The notes: a model not told the origin generated them from the letters alone. DNA of 64,000 nucleotides from Treponema sp. Marseille-Q3903 (GCF_014334335.1 NZ_JACSEU010000001.1:1922001-1986000); one strand, 5' to 3'. Positions 40,328 to 49,121 are shown, counted from the stretch's first letter. Program-made: numbers and translations.

Positions 40328-42267
40328 GCGTCGATTTCGCTGGCGAGATTGTGCACAATAAAGTCTCGGCGTTCAGGCGTATTTTTTCCCATGTAAAACT
40401 GAAGGACTTCGGGAACGTTTTTTAGAGTTTGAATTGTGACAGGCGTCAAATGCATTCCTTTGTCTTCGGATTCACCTTCTTTGCGGGGAAAAATAAACTG
40501 TCCGAATTCTGACGGATTTATCTCTCCAAGACCTTTAAATCGCGTCACTTCCGCAGATTTTCCCATCTTCGCAACTTCTTTGTCACGGCTTTCTTCCGAA
40601 TAGCAGTAAACTGTTTTTGTCTTATTGCGGACACGGAAAAGAGGAGTTTCAAGAATGTAGACGTGACCTGTCAAAACAAGTTCTTCAAAAAAGATAAGGA
40701 GAAAAGTCATCACAAGATTTCTGATGTGGTAACCGTCGTTATCGGCATCTGTTGCAATTATAATTTTGTCATAGCGGAGATCTTCAATATTTTTTTGAAC
40801 ACCAAGGCTGAAAGTCAGGTTTTTTAGTTCTTCGTTTTCAAACAAAGCTGATTTTTTGCGACCATACATATTTTCCGGTTTACCGCGCAAACTGAAGATT
40901 GCCTGATAAGAAACATCGCGGCTTCCTACCATTGAACCTGTGGCAGAATCACCTTCTGTTATAAAAATCATTGAATTTGCGCCTTTAACACCGTCCTGCA
41001 AATGATAGCGGCAGTCTTTAAGCTTTTTAATCTTAAGCATGACAGATTTTTCAGCTTCGCGAATCTGTTTGTCTGTAACGCTGTTTATTTCGTTGCGCGC
41101 CTTTTGATTTTTGATAATTTTTTCTTCGAGGATACCGGCGATATCGGGATTGTGGCGAAGCCAGTCATCTACAGCAATCTGAACTTCTTTTATTATCGGT
41201 ACACGAATTTCAACATTTCCCAGTTTATTTTTTGTCTGCGAGGTAAACATCGGATTGTCGAGCCCGACTTTTAGCGCAACGTACAAACCGCTTGAAATAT
41301 CTTTGATATCATACGATTTTTTAAAAAACTCGTTGACACCTTTTGCAAAACCGTCTAAAAACGCTGTGACGTGAGTGCCGCCATCTTCCGTGCTCTGGCC
41401 GTTTACAAACGAATAAATAAATTTATCGAGGCTAGCACCATGAGTTAAAACAAACTCGAGGTTATTTCCTCCTGCATAACAAAACAAAGGATAAAGACTT
41501 TTGTCGACCCCGCCCATTTCGTTTACGAGAAGATCTTGAATGCCGTTTTCACTTAAGTATTCAACCCCGTTGCACTTTAACAAAAGTCCGGGATTCAAAT
41601 ATGCATAGTTCCACAGGCGTTTTTCGACATAATCCATGTTGTATGCATATTTGCCGAACAGCTCTTTATCAGGCTCAAATTCAAGATAAGTTCCATCAGG
41701 CACGCCGGGTTTTGCTTTTCCCATCTTTGCAGAAATTTTGTTTCCTTTTGAAAATTCAACGACAGCCATTTTTCCGTCGCGGATAGAGGCTGCTCTAAAC
41801 GACGAAGAAAGTGCATTTGTCGCCTTTATGCCAACACCGTTCATACCGATTGCTTGCTTAAAAACCGAGTTGTTGTATTTTGCACCTGTGTTTACATTGC
41901 TTACACAGTCTTCGAGTTTTCCAAGAGGAATACCACGCCCATAATCGCGGATTTTTACGCGACCATCTTTTATTTCAATATCTATGCGTTTGCCAAATCC
42001 TTGTGAAAATTCATCTACGGCGTTGTCGATGCCTTCTTTTAAAAGAATATAAATTCCGTCGTTTTCATTTGAGCCGTCCCCTAAAGAGCCGATGTACATG
42101 CCGGGGCGGAGACGTATATGCTCTAGACCTTCAAGGTGCTGAATTGAGCTTTCATCGTATACGGCAGTTGGTTTTGCAGCCGATTTTGCCTTTGCAGCAG
42201 CCGATTTTGCAGCTGTCGATTTAGTTTTACTTGCCGGAGCGCTTGCAGCGGTTTTCTTTTCAGCCAT
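40324..42267 (-). CDS. parE: DNA topoisomerase IV subunit B
   Basis: 647 aa. GHKL ATPase: EGIDNAVDEF, IRDYGRGIPLGKLEDC, GMNGVGIKATNALSS. Transducer: FTSQTKNKLG. TOPRIM: FITEGDSATGSMVGSRD, IIATDADNDGYHI. I call it ParE rather than GyrB because it is short, lacks a GyrB C-terminal insert and ends in the ParE-like FKGLGEINPSEFGQFIF. The first 36 residues are an Ala/Lys/Ser/Thr tail resembling histone H1 tails, unusual in ParE. parC is not adjacent. Its start is inside the second copy of a 16-bp tandem duplication. Confidence 0.88.
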   Translation of the reverse strand: MAEKKTAASAPASKTKSTAAKSAAAKAKSAAKPTAVYDESSIQHLEGLEHIRLRPGMYIGSLGDGSNENDGIYILLKEGIDNAVDEFSQGFGKRIDIEIKDGRVKIRDYGRGIPLGKLEDCVSNVNTGAKYNNSVFKQAIGMNGVGIKATNALSSSFRAASIRDGKMAVVEFSKGNKISAKMGKAKPGVPDGTYLEFEPDKELFGKYAYNMDYVEKRLWNYAYLNPGLLLKCNGVEYLSENGIQDLLVNEMGGVDKSLYPLFCYAGGNNLEFVLTHGASLDKFIYSFVNGQSTEDGGTHVTAFLDGFAKGVNEFFKKSYDIKDISSGLYVALKVGLDNPMFTSQTKNKLGNVEIRVPIIKEVQIAVDDWLRHNPDIAGILEEKIIKNQKARNEINSVTDKQIREAEKSVMLKIKKLKDCRYHLQDGVKGANSMIFITEGDSATGSMVGSRDVSYQAIFSLRGKPENMYGRKKSALFENEELKNLTFSLGVQKNIEDLRYDKIIIATDADNDGYHIRNLVMTFLLIFFEELVLTGHVYILETPLFRVRNKTKTVYCYSEESRDKEVAKMGKSAEVTRFKGLGEINPSEFGQFIFPRKEGESEDKGMHLTPVTIQTLKNVPEVLQFYMGKNTPERRDFIVHNLASEIDA

Positions 42268-42297
42268 TATTCATCGTCTCCATTATTAATCGTCTCC
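42266..42297. repeat. 16-bp tandem duplication at ggdef stop / parE start
   Basis: attattcatcgtctcc (42266-42281) and attattaatcgtctcc (42282-42297), 15 of 16 identical. On the minus strand copy one contains the GGDEF gene's stop; copy two contains GGAG and leads into the parE ATG. Confidence 0.85.
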
Positions 42298-43647
42298 TTC
42301 AAAATAAAATGAACAGTTTGACCTTCCGTTATTTTTTACACGATAAAGCGCCTTGTCGGCTTTTTCCATCAGGGATTCATTGTAACCGGCTTCAGAAAAA
42401 GCGACACCAACGCTGACGGAAACTACAGGAAGTCCGTCAACTCCCGACCTTAGAATTTTATTTAAATTATCAACCTTTTCCTGAATTATATTTTTTATAG
42501 ATTTTCCAAACTTAGTCATTATGACAGCAAACTCATCGCCGCCAAGCCTTGCAATATAGTCAGTTTTGCGGAATTGGTTCGTAAGAAGTTCTGCAACTTT
42601 TTTAAGAACATCATCTCCGGTTTTATGCCCGTAACAATCATTTACATCCTTAAAGAAATCAATGTCTATGAGAAGATACGCAATCGACTCGGGGATAGAA
42701 AGCTCCGCTTTGATAATCTCAAAACCTTCTCGGTTTATAAGCCCTGTAAGAGAATCATGTTCAGCTTTATGACGCAGTTCAGAAGCCCTAATTTCATTTC
42801 TTTCGCAAAGCGAATTATATGAAGAAGCAAGATATTTTATTTCGTACGAACCGTTTAGCTTCATTTTTGTGCCGTTTTGAATCGCTTCAAGATTTTTGAA
42901 TAAAGGCCGCAAGACAAGCGTAACGAGATGAAAATACAGAAAAACACATACTGCAAAAAGAAGAGCGACAAAGAGAATCAACTTGGAAAGCATTGGGCGT
43001 ATGACTTGATCGCCGTTTTTCTTGGCATTCATATATTGAGAAGTTAAATCAGAATGCGCTTCGTGTATATAACGATTGAGTCTTGCTTTTGATGCAACAT
43101 ATTCCGCATTAAAAAGTAGAGAGCGCGCAGCTTCGAGTTTTTCAAGAGCTGAAAGCCTTCCGTAATTTTCTTCAAGCTCGAAATCGATTATCGCTTCCGG
43201 AATCAGCTCTTCAGGAATTTTTGAACTTTCACAGAGAAGTTTCATAATAAGATATTCAAATTTTATCAAAGCGTCTGATTCCTTTTTCGCAAATTTTATA
43301 TTGAGATCAATAGAATCATTTTTGTGCGTAAATTCAATGATTTCAACAGAAGTTTCACGCCGCCGATAAATATCTTTTTCAGTAAAATACGAAGTCATAA
43401 AAACCGGTGCAAGATTTATCGAAAAGAAGTTGACTTGATTTGTCATAAAGTCAGATGCGATGCGCATTTCTTCAATCGCTTTTAAGCAGTCCGCATAATC
43501 GGTTGCAGAAGCGATAACAGCTCTATATCTTGACTTTACTTGAAACGTAAGTGTGAAAACAAGCAAAGTCAAAACAGCACCTGAAATCATCAAGAGCGTA
43601 TTGATTTTCTGGACTTTTATGCCCTTTATATTTATTTTCTCTTTCAT
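42286..43647 (-). CDS. Membrane diguanylate cyclase (GGDEF)
   Basis: 453 aa. Two membrane helices (about 17-36 and 222-246) flank a periplasmic sensing region of about 185 residues, and a HAMP-like linker follows. The GGDEF domain (about 295-450) has the intact signature ARLGGDEFAVIM (GGDEF 369-373) and an RKTD inhibitory I-site at 360-363, five residues before, so it should make c-di-GMP with product inhibition. DIDFFKDVNDCYGHKTGDDVL is complete. The sensed signal is unknown. Co-transcribed with parE. Confidence 0.92.
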   Translation of the reverse strand: MKEKINIKGIKVQKINTLLMISGAVLTLLVFTLTFQVKSRYRAVIASATDYADCLKAIEEMRIASDFMTNQVNFFSINLAPVFMTSYFTEKDIYRRRETSVEIIEFTHKNDSIDLNIKFAKKESDALIKFEYLIMKLLCESSKIPEELIPEAIIDFELEENYGRLSALEKLEAARSLLFNAEYVASKARLNRYIHEAHSDLTSQYMNAKKNGDQVIRPMLSKLILFVALLFAVCVFLYFHLVTLVLRPLFKNLEAIQNGTKMKLNGSYEIKYLASSYNSLCERNEIRASELRHKAEHDSLTGLINREGFEIIKAELSIPESIAYLLIDIDFFKDVNDCYGHKTGDDVLKKVAELLTNQFRKTDYIARLGGDEFAVIMTKFGKSIKNIIQEKVDNLNKILRSGVDGLPVVSVSVGVAFSEAGYNESLMEKADKALYRVKNNGRSNCSFYFEGDD

Positions 43648-43698
43648 TTTTCCCGCCAGGAACGATATTTTAAATCCTATAATCTGATTAGATTAAAG

Positions 43699-44505
43699 TC
43701 AAGACATCATTACAGTTTTGATTTCTGCGAGCATATCTAAAATTCTTGAAGTGATTTCAAACGATTGCGGCATAAGGCTTTCAAAATCATCTTTCATTGT
43801 GTGAAATAGTTGCCAAGTGTATGGCATGTTCCCCTTTAAGGCATCTGATATTTCTGAAGATGGGAGCATTGTTATTGCGACAGCCGGAATCCCATTTGCA
43901 ATAAAGCTTGCGTTATCCGAATAGTTGCACGGCAATGAAAACCACTTTCCATGCCCTGCAGATTGAATCAGATTTGCGGCGCGTTCTTCAAGAGCAGCAA
44001 AATCTTTTTTAAATTTTTGTGATGCGCCGTGCGGTAAAACTGTTTGAGTGAGGACAGGAACATCGCCTCGCCCCATGCAGTCAAAAACATAGATATCGTT
44101 ATCTGTAATCCCAAGCTTTCTGAACAATGTTGCAAGCGGGAATGCTCCCTGCCTGCAAACTCCATCTTTTCCAAGCTCTTCGCCATCAGTAAAAATCAGC
44201 CTGATATTGTGGAATTCTTTCATTTTAACAAGGCGTTCGCACCATTCAAGCATGCACCAAACAGCAGCGGAATTGTCGTTTGCGCCGGGAGAGTTTTCAA
44301 CGCGGTCGTAATGAGCTATGACAGTCTTAATTCTGAACTCGGGATTGTAATATCTAAGCGGAAACTTCACATATATGTGATTTTTTTCATTCATCCGAAT
44401 CACAGGTGCGTCAATGCCGGACTTATTTAAATACGATTGGATAAAAGAAGCTCTATCGCATTCAAGTTCTATAAATTTTTTAAATTCAAAAGGAATCTGA
44501 TACAT
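43699..44505 (-). CDS. M28-family zinc peptidase-like protein
   Basis: 268 aa without a signal peptide. Metal-binding motifs are AHYDRVENSPGANDNSAAVW (His and Asp), FTDGEELGKDG (Glu-Glu) and IPAVAITMLP. Typical aminopeptidase fold, substrate unknown. The promoter with TGATATAAT ends six bases before the ATG and there is no Shine-Dalgarno: leaderless. Divergent from glyA. Confidence 0.85.
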   Translation of the reverse strand: MYQIPFEFKKFIELECDRASFIQSYLNKSGIDAPVIRMNEKNHIYVKFPLRYYNPEFRIKTVIAHYDRVENSPGANDNSAAVWCMLEWCERLVKMKEFHNIRLIFTDGEELGKDGVCRQGAFPLATLFRKLGITDNDIYVFDCMGRGDVPVLTQTVLPHGASQKFKKDFAALEERAANLIQSAGHGKWFSLPCNYSDNASFIANGIPAVAITMLPSSEISDALKGNMPYTWQLFHTMKDDFESLMPQSFEITSRILDMLAEIKTVMMS

Positions 44506-44511
44506 GGTTGT

Positions 44512-44520
44512 ATTATATCA
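44512..44520 (-). promoter_or_regulatory. M28 gene promoter (extended -10), predicted leaderless start
   Basis: Minus strand TGATATAAT (44520-44512), an extended -10 (TGnTATAAT), then ACAACC and the ATG at 44505. No clear -35, as usual for extended -10 promoters. Confidence 0.75.
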
Positions 44521-44543
44521 CAATATAACAATTTTCCGCTCTG

Positions 44544-44572
44544 TTGAAATTACTCATTTTTCAATGTAATAT
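44544..44572 (+). promoter_or_regulatory. glyA promoter
   Basis: TTGAAA (44544-44549), 17-bp spacer, TAATAT (44567-44572) with TG before it. Start near 44579, after the upstream ATG at 44573, which supports 44603 as the real start codon. Confidence 0.65.
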
Positions 44573-44602
44573 ATGGCAATTGTAAAAACAAAGGAGCTTT
44601 AT

Positions 44603-46105
44603 ATGCCTACGTCTTTAGAAAATTACATCGCATCTTGTAACGGAAAACCGAACCCTGCAATGACAGCTTATGTCGCGAATCTTCAGCAAGTTGCTGCTGT
44701 TGGACCTGATATCGCTGCTGCAATTGTCAGCGAACTAGAAAATCAGAGAAGCCATTTAAAACTCGTAGCTTCTGAAAACTATTGTTCTTTGAACGTTCAG
44801 GCTGCGATGGGCAACCTTCTTACAGATAAATATGCCGAAGGGTATCCGGAGCACAGATATTACGGCGGATGCGTAAATATTGACACAGTTGAAAATACTG
44901 CTGCACGAGAGGCGGAAGCTCTTTTTGGTGCAGATTACGCATACGTTCAGCCACATTCAGGAGCCGACACAAATTTAGTCGCTTATTGGGCAATTTTGAG
45001 TGCAAAAGTTGAAACTCCGGCTCTCGAAGAACTCGGCGTAAAATCGTTAAACGACCTGACAGAAGAACAGTTTGATATGCTTAGAAAACGCTTTGGAAAT
45101 CAAAAACTTATGGGATTAGATTATTCTTGCGGCGGTCACCTAACTCACGGATACAAAATGAATGTTTCAGCGAGAATGTTCGAAAGCCATCCTTATGGAG
45201 TCGATAAAGAAACAGGGCTTTTAGACTACGATGCTATTGAAAAACAGGCGATGGAAGTAAAACCTCTTATACTTTTGGCAGGCTATTCAGCTTATCCTCG
45301 TAAAATCAACTTTAAAAGATTCCGCGAAATCGCAGACAAGTGCGGAGCTGTGCTCATGGTAGATATGGCGCACTTTGCAGGACTTGTCGCAGGAAAGGTA
45401 TTCACAGACGACTACGATCCTGTAAAATGGGCCGATATAGTTACGACAACAACTCATAAAACTCTGCGAGGTCCGCGCGGTGCTATGATTTTGTGCAAAA
45501 AAGAATTTGAAGACTACGTAAACAAAGGATGCCCGATGGTACTCGGTGGTCCTCTTGGGCACATAATGGCGGCAAAAGCGATTGCGTTTAAAGAAGCACA
45601 GCAAAAAGATTACAAAGAGTATGCGCACAACGTTGTAAAAAATGCAAAAGCGCTTGCAAAAGCATGTATGGCACACGGAATGCGGCTTCAGACAGGAGGA
45701 ACTGACAACCACCTTATGCTCGTAGATGTCACAAGTTACGGATTGACTGGCAAACAGGCAGAAGCAGCTTTGTTCAAATGCGGCGTTACTGCAAACGCAA
45801 ATGCTCTTCCTTATGATAAAAACGGCGCTTGGTGGACTTCCGGCATACGCATTGGAACTCCGGGTCTTACAACTCTCGGCATGAACGAAAATGACATGGA
45901 AGAAGTTGCTGACATCATAGACTTTGTATTAAAAGAAACAAAACCTGGTGTCACAAAAGACGGAAAACCTGCAAAAGGTAAAATAGAAATCTCTGATGAT
46001 ACAGTGACGGCGGCTAAATCGAAGGTGAACAAATTGCTCAAAGAGCATGTTCTATATCCTGAGCTCGACATCGATTTTTTAAAAAGAGAGTTTGTAAAAG
46101 CCTGA
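44603..46105 (+). CDS. glyA: Serine hydroxymethyltransferase
   Basis: 500 aa from the ATG at 44603 (AGGAG 8 nt upstream). The frame opens at 44573, but that codon lies before the predicted transcription start. PLP enzyme converting serine and tetrahydrofolate to glycine and methylene-THF. LVASENYCS, KYAEGYPEHRYYGGC, ADTNLVAY, HLTHGYKMNVS, VDMAHFAGL and the PLP lysine in TTTTHKTLRGPRGA are present. It is longer than the usual 420 aa because of an N-terminal extension and an insert of about 35 residues after AYWAILSA. Confidence 0.96.
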   Translation: MPTSLENYIASCNGKPNPAMTAYVANLQQVAAVGPDIAAAIVSELENQRSHLKLVASENYCSLNVQAAMGNLLTDKYAEGYPEHRYYGGCVNIDTVENTAAREAEALFGADYAYVQPHSGADTNLVAYWAILSAKVETPALEELGVKSLNDLTEEQFDMLRKRFGNQKLMGLDYSCGGHLTHGYKMNVSARMFESHPYGVDKETGLLDYDAIEKQAMEVKPLILLAGYSAYPRKINFKRFREIADKCGAVLMVDMAHFAGLVAGKVFTDDYDPVKWADIVTTTTHKTLRGPRGAMILCKKEFEDYVNKGCPMVLGGPLGHIMAAKAIAFKEAQQKDYKEYAHNVVKNAKALAKACMAHGMRLQTGGTDNHLMLVDVTSYGLTGKQAEAALFKCGVTANANALPYDKNGAWWTSGIRIGTPGLTTLGMNENDMEEVADIIDFVLKETKPGVTKDGKPAKGKIEISDDTVTAAKSKVNKLLKEHVLYPELDIDFLKREFVKA

Positions 46106-46110
46106 CAAGA

Positions 46111-46142
46111 TTTTCCGGCTAATTGATTTTGTTTTTCCGGCT
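46111..46142. repeat. 22-bp period repeat at the glyA/CYTH convergent junction
   Basis: ttttccggct occurs at 46111-46120 and 46133-46142. The stop codon of the CYTH gene (46119-46121) straddles the end of the first copy. Confidence 0.5.
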
Positions 46143-46790
46143 GCCGGTTATAATTTCGTACCAAGACCTTGGTTCTTTTAAGCTAGGATCAAGGTCAAAC
46201 AGCCTGACAAAATCGCACAGTTTTTTCTGGGCAAAGTCATTTTCTGAATTCTCTGCATTTTTTGCATTTGTTGAGGCTTCAGCGGCGCCCGCATCCTCCG
46301 CATCGCTTTTTACAATTTCAACTTCGAGCCACTTGCTGTCGTTTACAATCTCGAGTTCAAGATGAAAATCAAAATCGGCAGAAGACGACATTTTACAGTG
46401 GCATGAATACGCATGCTTTTCCTTGCTGAACCATTTATGATATCCTGCTTCTTTTAAAAAAATGTACATGACTTCGGGATTTGAAACAGATGATTCATAT
46501 TCTCTGTTGACTTCGATTGCGTTTTCGAGTTTTTTATATTTTATCGTAAAATAAGTTTTTATTTCGTCGTCATCGATTGTCTCGCTTCTCATCCTGATGA
46601 CGTCGGGCTCGCCATTTTTTAGCTTTTCGTCTCTTGAATCATAGCGCGTAAAATATTCATCTTTTTTGAAAAGTTTTGCCGGAGAACTCGTCGTCAGCCC
46701 CGATACGGAAGATTTCCCGAAAATCACATCACGAACATAATCGTACTGTAAATCGGTGAGCGGAATTTTTATCTCTATCTCGCGTCCCAT
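46119..46790 (-). CDS. CYTH-domain protein
   Basis: 223 aa from the ATG at 46790 (a TTG at 46805 extends it). CYTH fold: the ExExK start is MGREIEIKIPL, followed by YFTRYDSRD, VIRMRSETIDDDEIKTYFTIKYK and a FHLELEIV acidic strand. Members bind triphosphates (thiamine triphosphatase, CyaB-type adenylyl cyclase, tripolyphosphatase); this one's substrate cannot be told. The start is in the second copy of a 16-bp duplication over the thioesterase stop. Confidence 0.85.
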   Translation of the reverse strand: MGREIEIKIPLTDLQYDYVRDVIFGKSSVSGLTTSSPAKLFKKDEYFTRYDSRDEKLKNGEPDVIRMRSETIDDDEIKTYFTIKYKKLENAIEVNREYESSVSNPEVMYIFLKEAGYHKWFSKEKHAYSCHCKMSSSADFDFHLELEIVNDSKWLEVEIVKSDAEDAGAAEASTNAKNAENSENDFAQKKLCDFVRLFDLDPSLKEPRSWYEIITGSRKNKIN

Positions 46791-46816
46791 AAAATTTAAA
46801 TCCAATGAAAATTAAA
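46785..46816. repeat. 16-bp tandem duplication at thioesterase stop / CYTH start
   Basis: tcccataaaatttaaa (46785-46800) and tccaatgaaaattaaa (46801-46816), 13 of 16 identical. On the minus strand copy one holds the thioesterase stop TAA and copy two holds the CYTH ATG. Confidence 0.75.
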
Positions 46817-47222
46817 GAGGCTGTTCCAATTCTGCAAATGCTTTTGCCAGAGCGGGATAAGATTTTTCTATGATTACAGGCATCCCTTTTTCGTTTATAA
46901 AGCAGTGCGATGATTTTCCTGTAAAAACAACATCGTCTCCGACCATAAACTTGTAGCCGAACGTGATTTTACAAGCAGAACGTTTTTCAACATTTATATA
47001 AACGTTTATCACATCAGGAAAAGATGTCGATTTTTTATAATTTGCCTCAAGCGACATGACAGGAGAGCCGATTCCCGTCGCTTCAAGTTTGTCATAGCTC
47101 CAACCGATTTTATCGAGAAGATAGATACGCGCTTCTTCCATGATGCGAATGTAGTTTGAATGGTGCGTGATTCCCATCTTATCTGTTTCATAATAGTTGA
47201 CTTTGTGTATATAAGGTCCCAT
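46812..47222 (-). CDS. Acyl-CoA thioesterase, 4-hydroxybenzoyl-CoA type
   Basis: 136 aa from the ATG at 47222 with GGAG upstream. Hot-dog fold: VNYYETDKMGITHHSNYIRIMEEARIYLLDKIG with the catalytic aspartate and HHSNY typical of the YbgC/FadM family, then DVVFTGKSSHCFINEKGMPV. Hydrolyses acyl-CoA thioesters; the physiological substrate is not known. Confidence 0.9.
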   Translation of the reverse strand: MGPYIHKVNYYETDKMGITHHSNYIRIMEEARIYLLDKIGWSYDKLEATGIGSPVMSLEANYKKSTSFPDVINVYINVEKRSACKITFGYKFMVGDDVVFTGKSSHCFINEKGMPVIIEKSYPALAKAFAELEQPL

Positions 47223-47240
47223 TTTATTCTCCAATAAAAC

Positions 47241-49076
47241 TCAATATTTACTTACAAGCGAAATATTTCCACATACAATTCCATATTTATCGTAGACATA
47301 ATCGTTGAGCGCAACAGCCGCATCTTCAAAACCTCTCCCTTTTGTTTCTCGAACATAGGCGGCAAGTTCCGGAGTGTATTTCATGACAGAACCACGGTTT
47401 GCGCAGTGAACAAAATATGAAGCGACATCTGAAAGTTTTTGCTGCATTATATATGCCATAAACTCGTTTTGCAACAGATAATCATCATTTATATCATAGC
47501 CAAGCTGAGGCTGCGATTTAAAATAATCAATTAAAAATGCACGTGAGAGCGGATCAAAAGTGTAAAAAACAGCAGATACAAAGTTGCGGAAATCTGCATC
47601 GCGGAAGAAAATTGTGTGCCAGCCTTCGTGTGCAAGGAGTTTTTGTCGATTCCATTCAGGCGTTTCCTGCGAAATTGAAACGACGCCTCCTTCATTTGCA
47701 CGGACAAAATCTCCATCAGATTCTAAAAGACCATTCGCAATCAAAATCTTTTTTAAAAGCAGCTCCTCTTTGTTTAAAACAAACCCCGTCTTATTCGCTT
47801 TGTTAAAAAAATCAGCCATAGAGACAGCGCTGTAATCATGAGCGTTGTAACCGTGCAAGTCCGCAAGCTCTTCATTTGTCAAAAGCCGACCTTTGTATCC
47901 TTGTTTTTCCACAAAATACGCCATTCGCCTAAAAAAATTGTTTTGCACATTGTAATTGCGTGTGTCAAAAAACAAAATGTTTGAAAATCTGTCCCATTCA
48001 AATATTTCATAGTCGAGCGTACGCCAGCCTGAACGTTTGTAATTCAATATTAAACCGGGTTCTGTTCTTATCGGGATGAGGACTTCGCTTCCGCTTCTGT
48101 TTGTGCTATGCATCATGACAGAAGAAACACATTCAGCATTGTTCACGATTTCCAGGCGAGAAAAAGGAGCTTTCATAGAATCACAAGGTACGATAATTTC
48201 ATCTGCTGGAACAACGTTGTTGATAAAAAGTTTTTCACCTCCAAGGTTGATTTCAGCGCGGACAGATTTTTCTTTGCTCGATTTATTTTCAGGATTATCC
48301 GAAAGTTTGATTGCAAATTCGGGCATTGTCATTTTCGTATTATTGACAACAGGGAAAATCATTGAACCGCCGGAAAAATCAAAACTCTTATTTTCAAAAT
48401 CTATGATTCCGCCGTTGTACGCAAATCCGTAGAACGGAATTGATGAAGCAATGTCAAAACCGAGTTTTGCAGGCATGATACAAGCTGCAACAATTTTACA
48501 CTTTACGGACGAATAAATAAAAAAACCTTCCGGTAAAACTTTTCTTATATCATCGTTTTTTTGAACTGCAAAAGAAACGTCAAAAACTTCCGGCGACTTT
48601 TTCAAATCGCCCTGCACAAGAATTCGGTGAGATGGTTGATAAACGCGGCGAATAAATTTTCCTTTGGAATTAAAATCTTGATCGCTCAAAAATCCGTATC
48701 TAAAATAAAGATTTTCATCGCCGCTAAGAATTTTCTTTTGCAAGTGCGAACGATTTACCTGAAACCTGATTGTAATTGCAAGCGTGCCGTTTTCCTCGCA
48801 AAAAAAAGCCATGCGCTCTCTCTGACTTTCCGTAAATTTGAAGTTTGCATAGTCGCCGCTTTTTATAATTCCGCTGCGGGCACTTTTATCTAAAGAAAAA
48901 AGACTGTCTTTTACATCGCTCCCGAAACATTCGAGTTTTACACCTGATTTATGTCTTGTCGCAATTAGAAATATTCCAAGCAATAAATCTGTAAAAATAA
49001 AACAGGCAATGAGTGCAGCGATTTTTTTCTGCTGTTTTGAAAATGTTTGAAATTTTGGTAATTTAAACGAAAGCAT
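47241..49076 (-). CDS. Membrane-anchored putative zinc metallopeptidase (HEXXH)
   Basis: 611 aa. An N-terminal membrane helix (about 20-40, IAALIACFIFTDLLLGIFLI) is followed by about 430 residues of beta-rich sequence. HEGWH at 483-487 (LLAHEGWHTIFF) is an HExxH zinc motif, and NEFMAY (537-542) supplies a plausible third ligand Glu538, the arrangement of gluzincin-type peptidases. No family can be named. The start has no Shine-Dalgarno; an extended -10 box ends 6 nt upstream. Confidence 0.75.
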   Translation of the reverse strand: MLSFKLPKFQTFSKQQKKIAALIACFIFTDLLLGIFLIATRHKSGVKLECFGSDVKDSLFSLDKSARSGIIKSGDYANFKFTESQRERMAFFCEENGTLAITIRFQVNRSHLQKKILSGDENLYFRYGFLSDQDFNSKGKFIRRVYQPSHRILVQGDLKKSPEVFDVSFAVQKNDDIRKVLPEGFFIYSSVKCKIVAACIMPAKLGFDIASSIPFYGFAYNGGIIDFENKSFDFSGGSMIFPVVNNTKMTMPEFAIKLSDNPENKSSKEKSVRAEINLGGEKLFINNVVPADEIIVPCDSMKAPFSRLEIVNNAECVSSVMMHSTNRSGSEVLIPIRTEPGLILNYKRSGWRTLDYEIFEWDRFSNILFFDTRNYNVQNNFFRRMAYFVEKQGYKGRLLTNEELADLHGYNAHDYSAVSMADFFNKANKTGFVLNKEELLLKKILIANGLLESDGDFVRANEGGVVSISQETPEWNRQKLLAHEGWHTIFFRDADFRNFVSAVFYTFDPLSRAFLIDYFKSQPQLGYDINDDYLLQNEFMAYIMQQKLSDVASYFVHCANRGSVMKYTPELAAYVRETKGRGFEDAAVALNDYVYDKYGIVCGNISLVSKY

Positions 49077-49082
49077 TCTTAA

Positions 49083-49091
49083 ACTATATCA
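49083..49091 (-). promoter_or_regulatory. Leaderless promoter of the HEXXH gene
   Basis: Minus strand TGATATAGT (49091-49083), then TTAAGA and the ATG at 49076. Extended -10 type. Confidence 0.65.
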
Positions 49092-49107
49092 AAAAATCAA
49101 AAAAGTT

Positions 49108-49113
49108 TATACT
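49108..49113 (+). promoter_or_regulatory. -10 box of the 174-aa gene
   Basis: TATACT, then eight bases to the ATG at 49122. No convincing -35. With the divergent gene it gives two predicted leaderless starts in a 45-bp gap. Confidence 0.45.
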
Positions 49114-49121
49114 ATACCGAA

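Noticed and set aside
43681-43696. TAATCTGATTAGATTA inverted repeat between M28 and GGDEF genes as a terminator
   Set aside because: AT-rich, six pairs, no U-tract on either strand.
44573-44602. Upstream ATG of glyA
   Set aside because: It lies before the predicted transcription start, whereas the ATG at 44603 has an AGGAG site.
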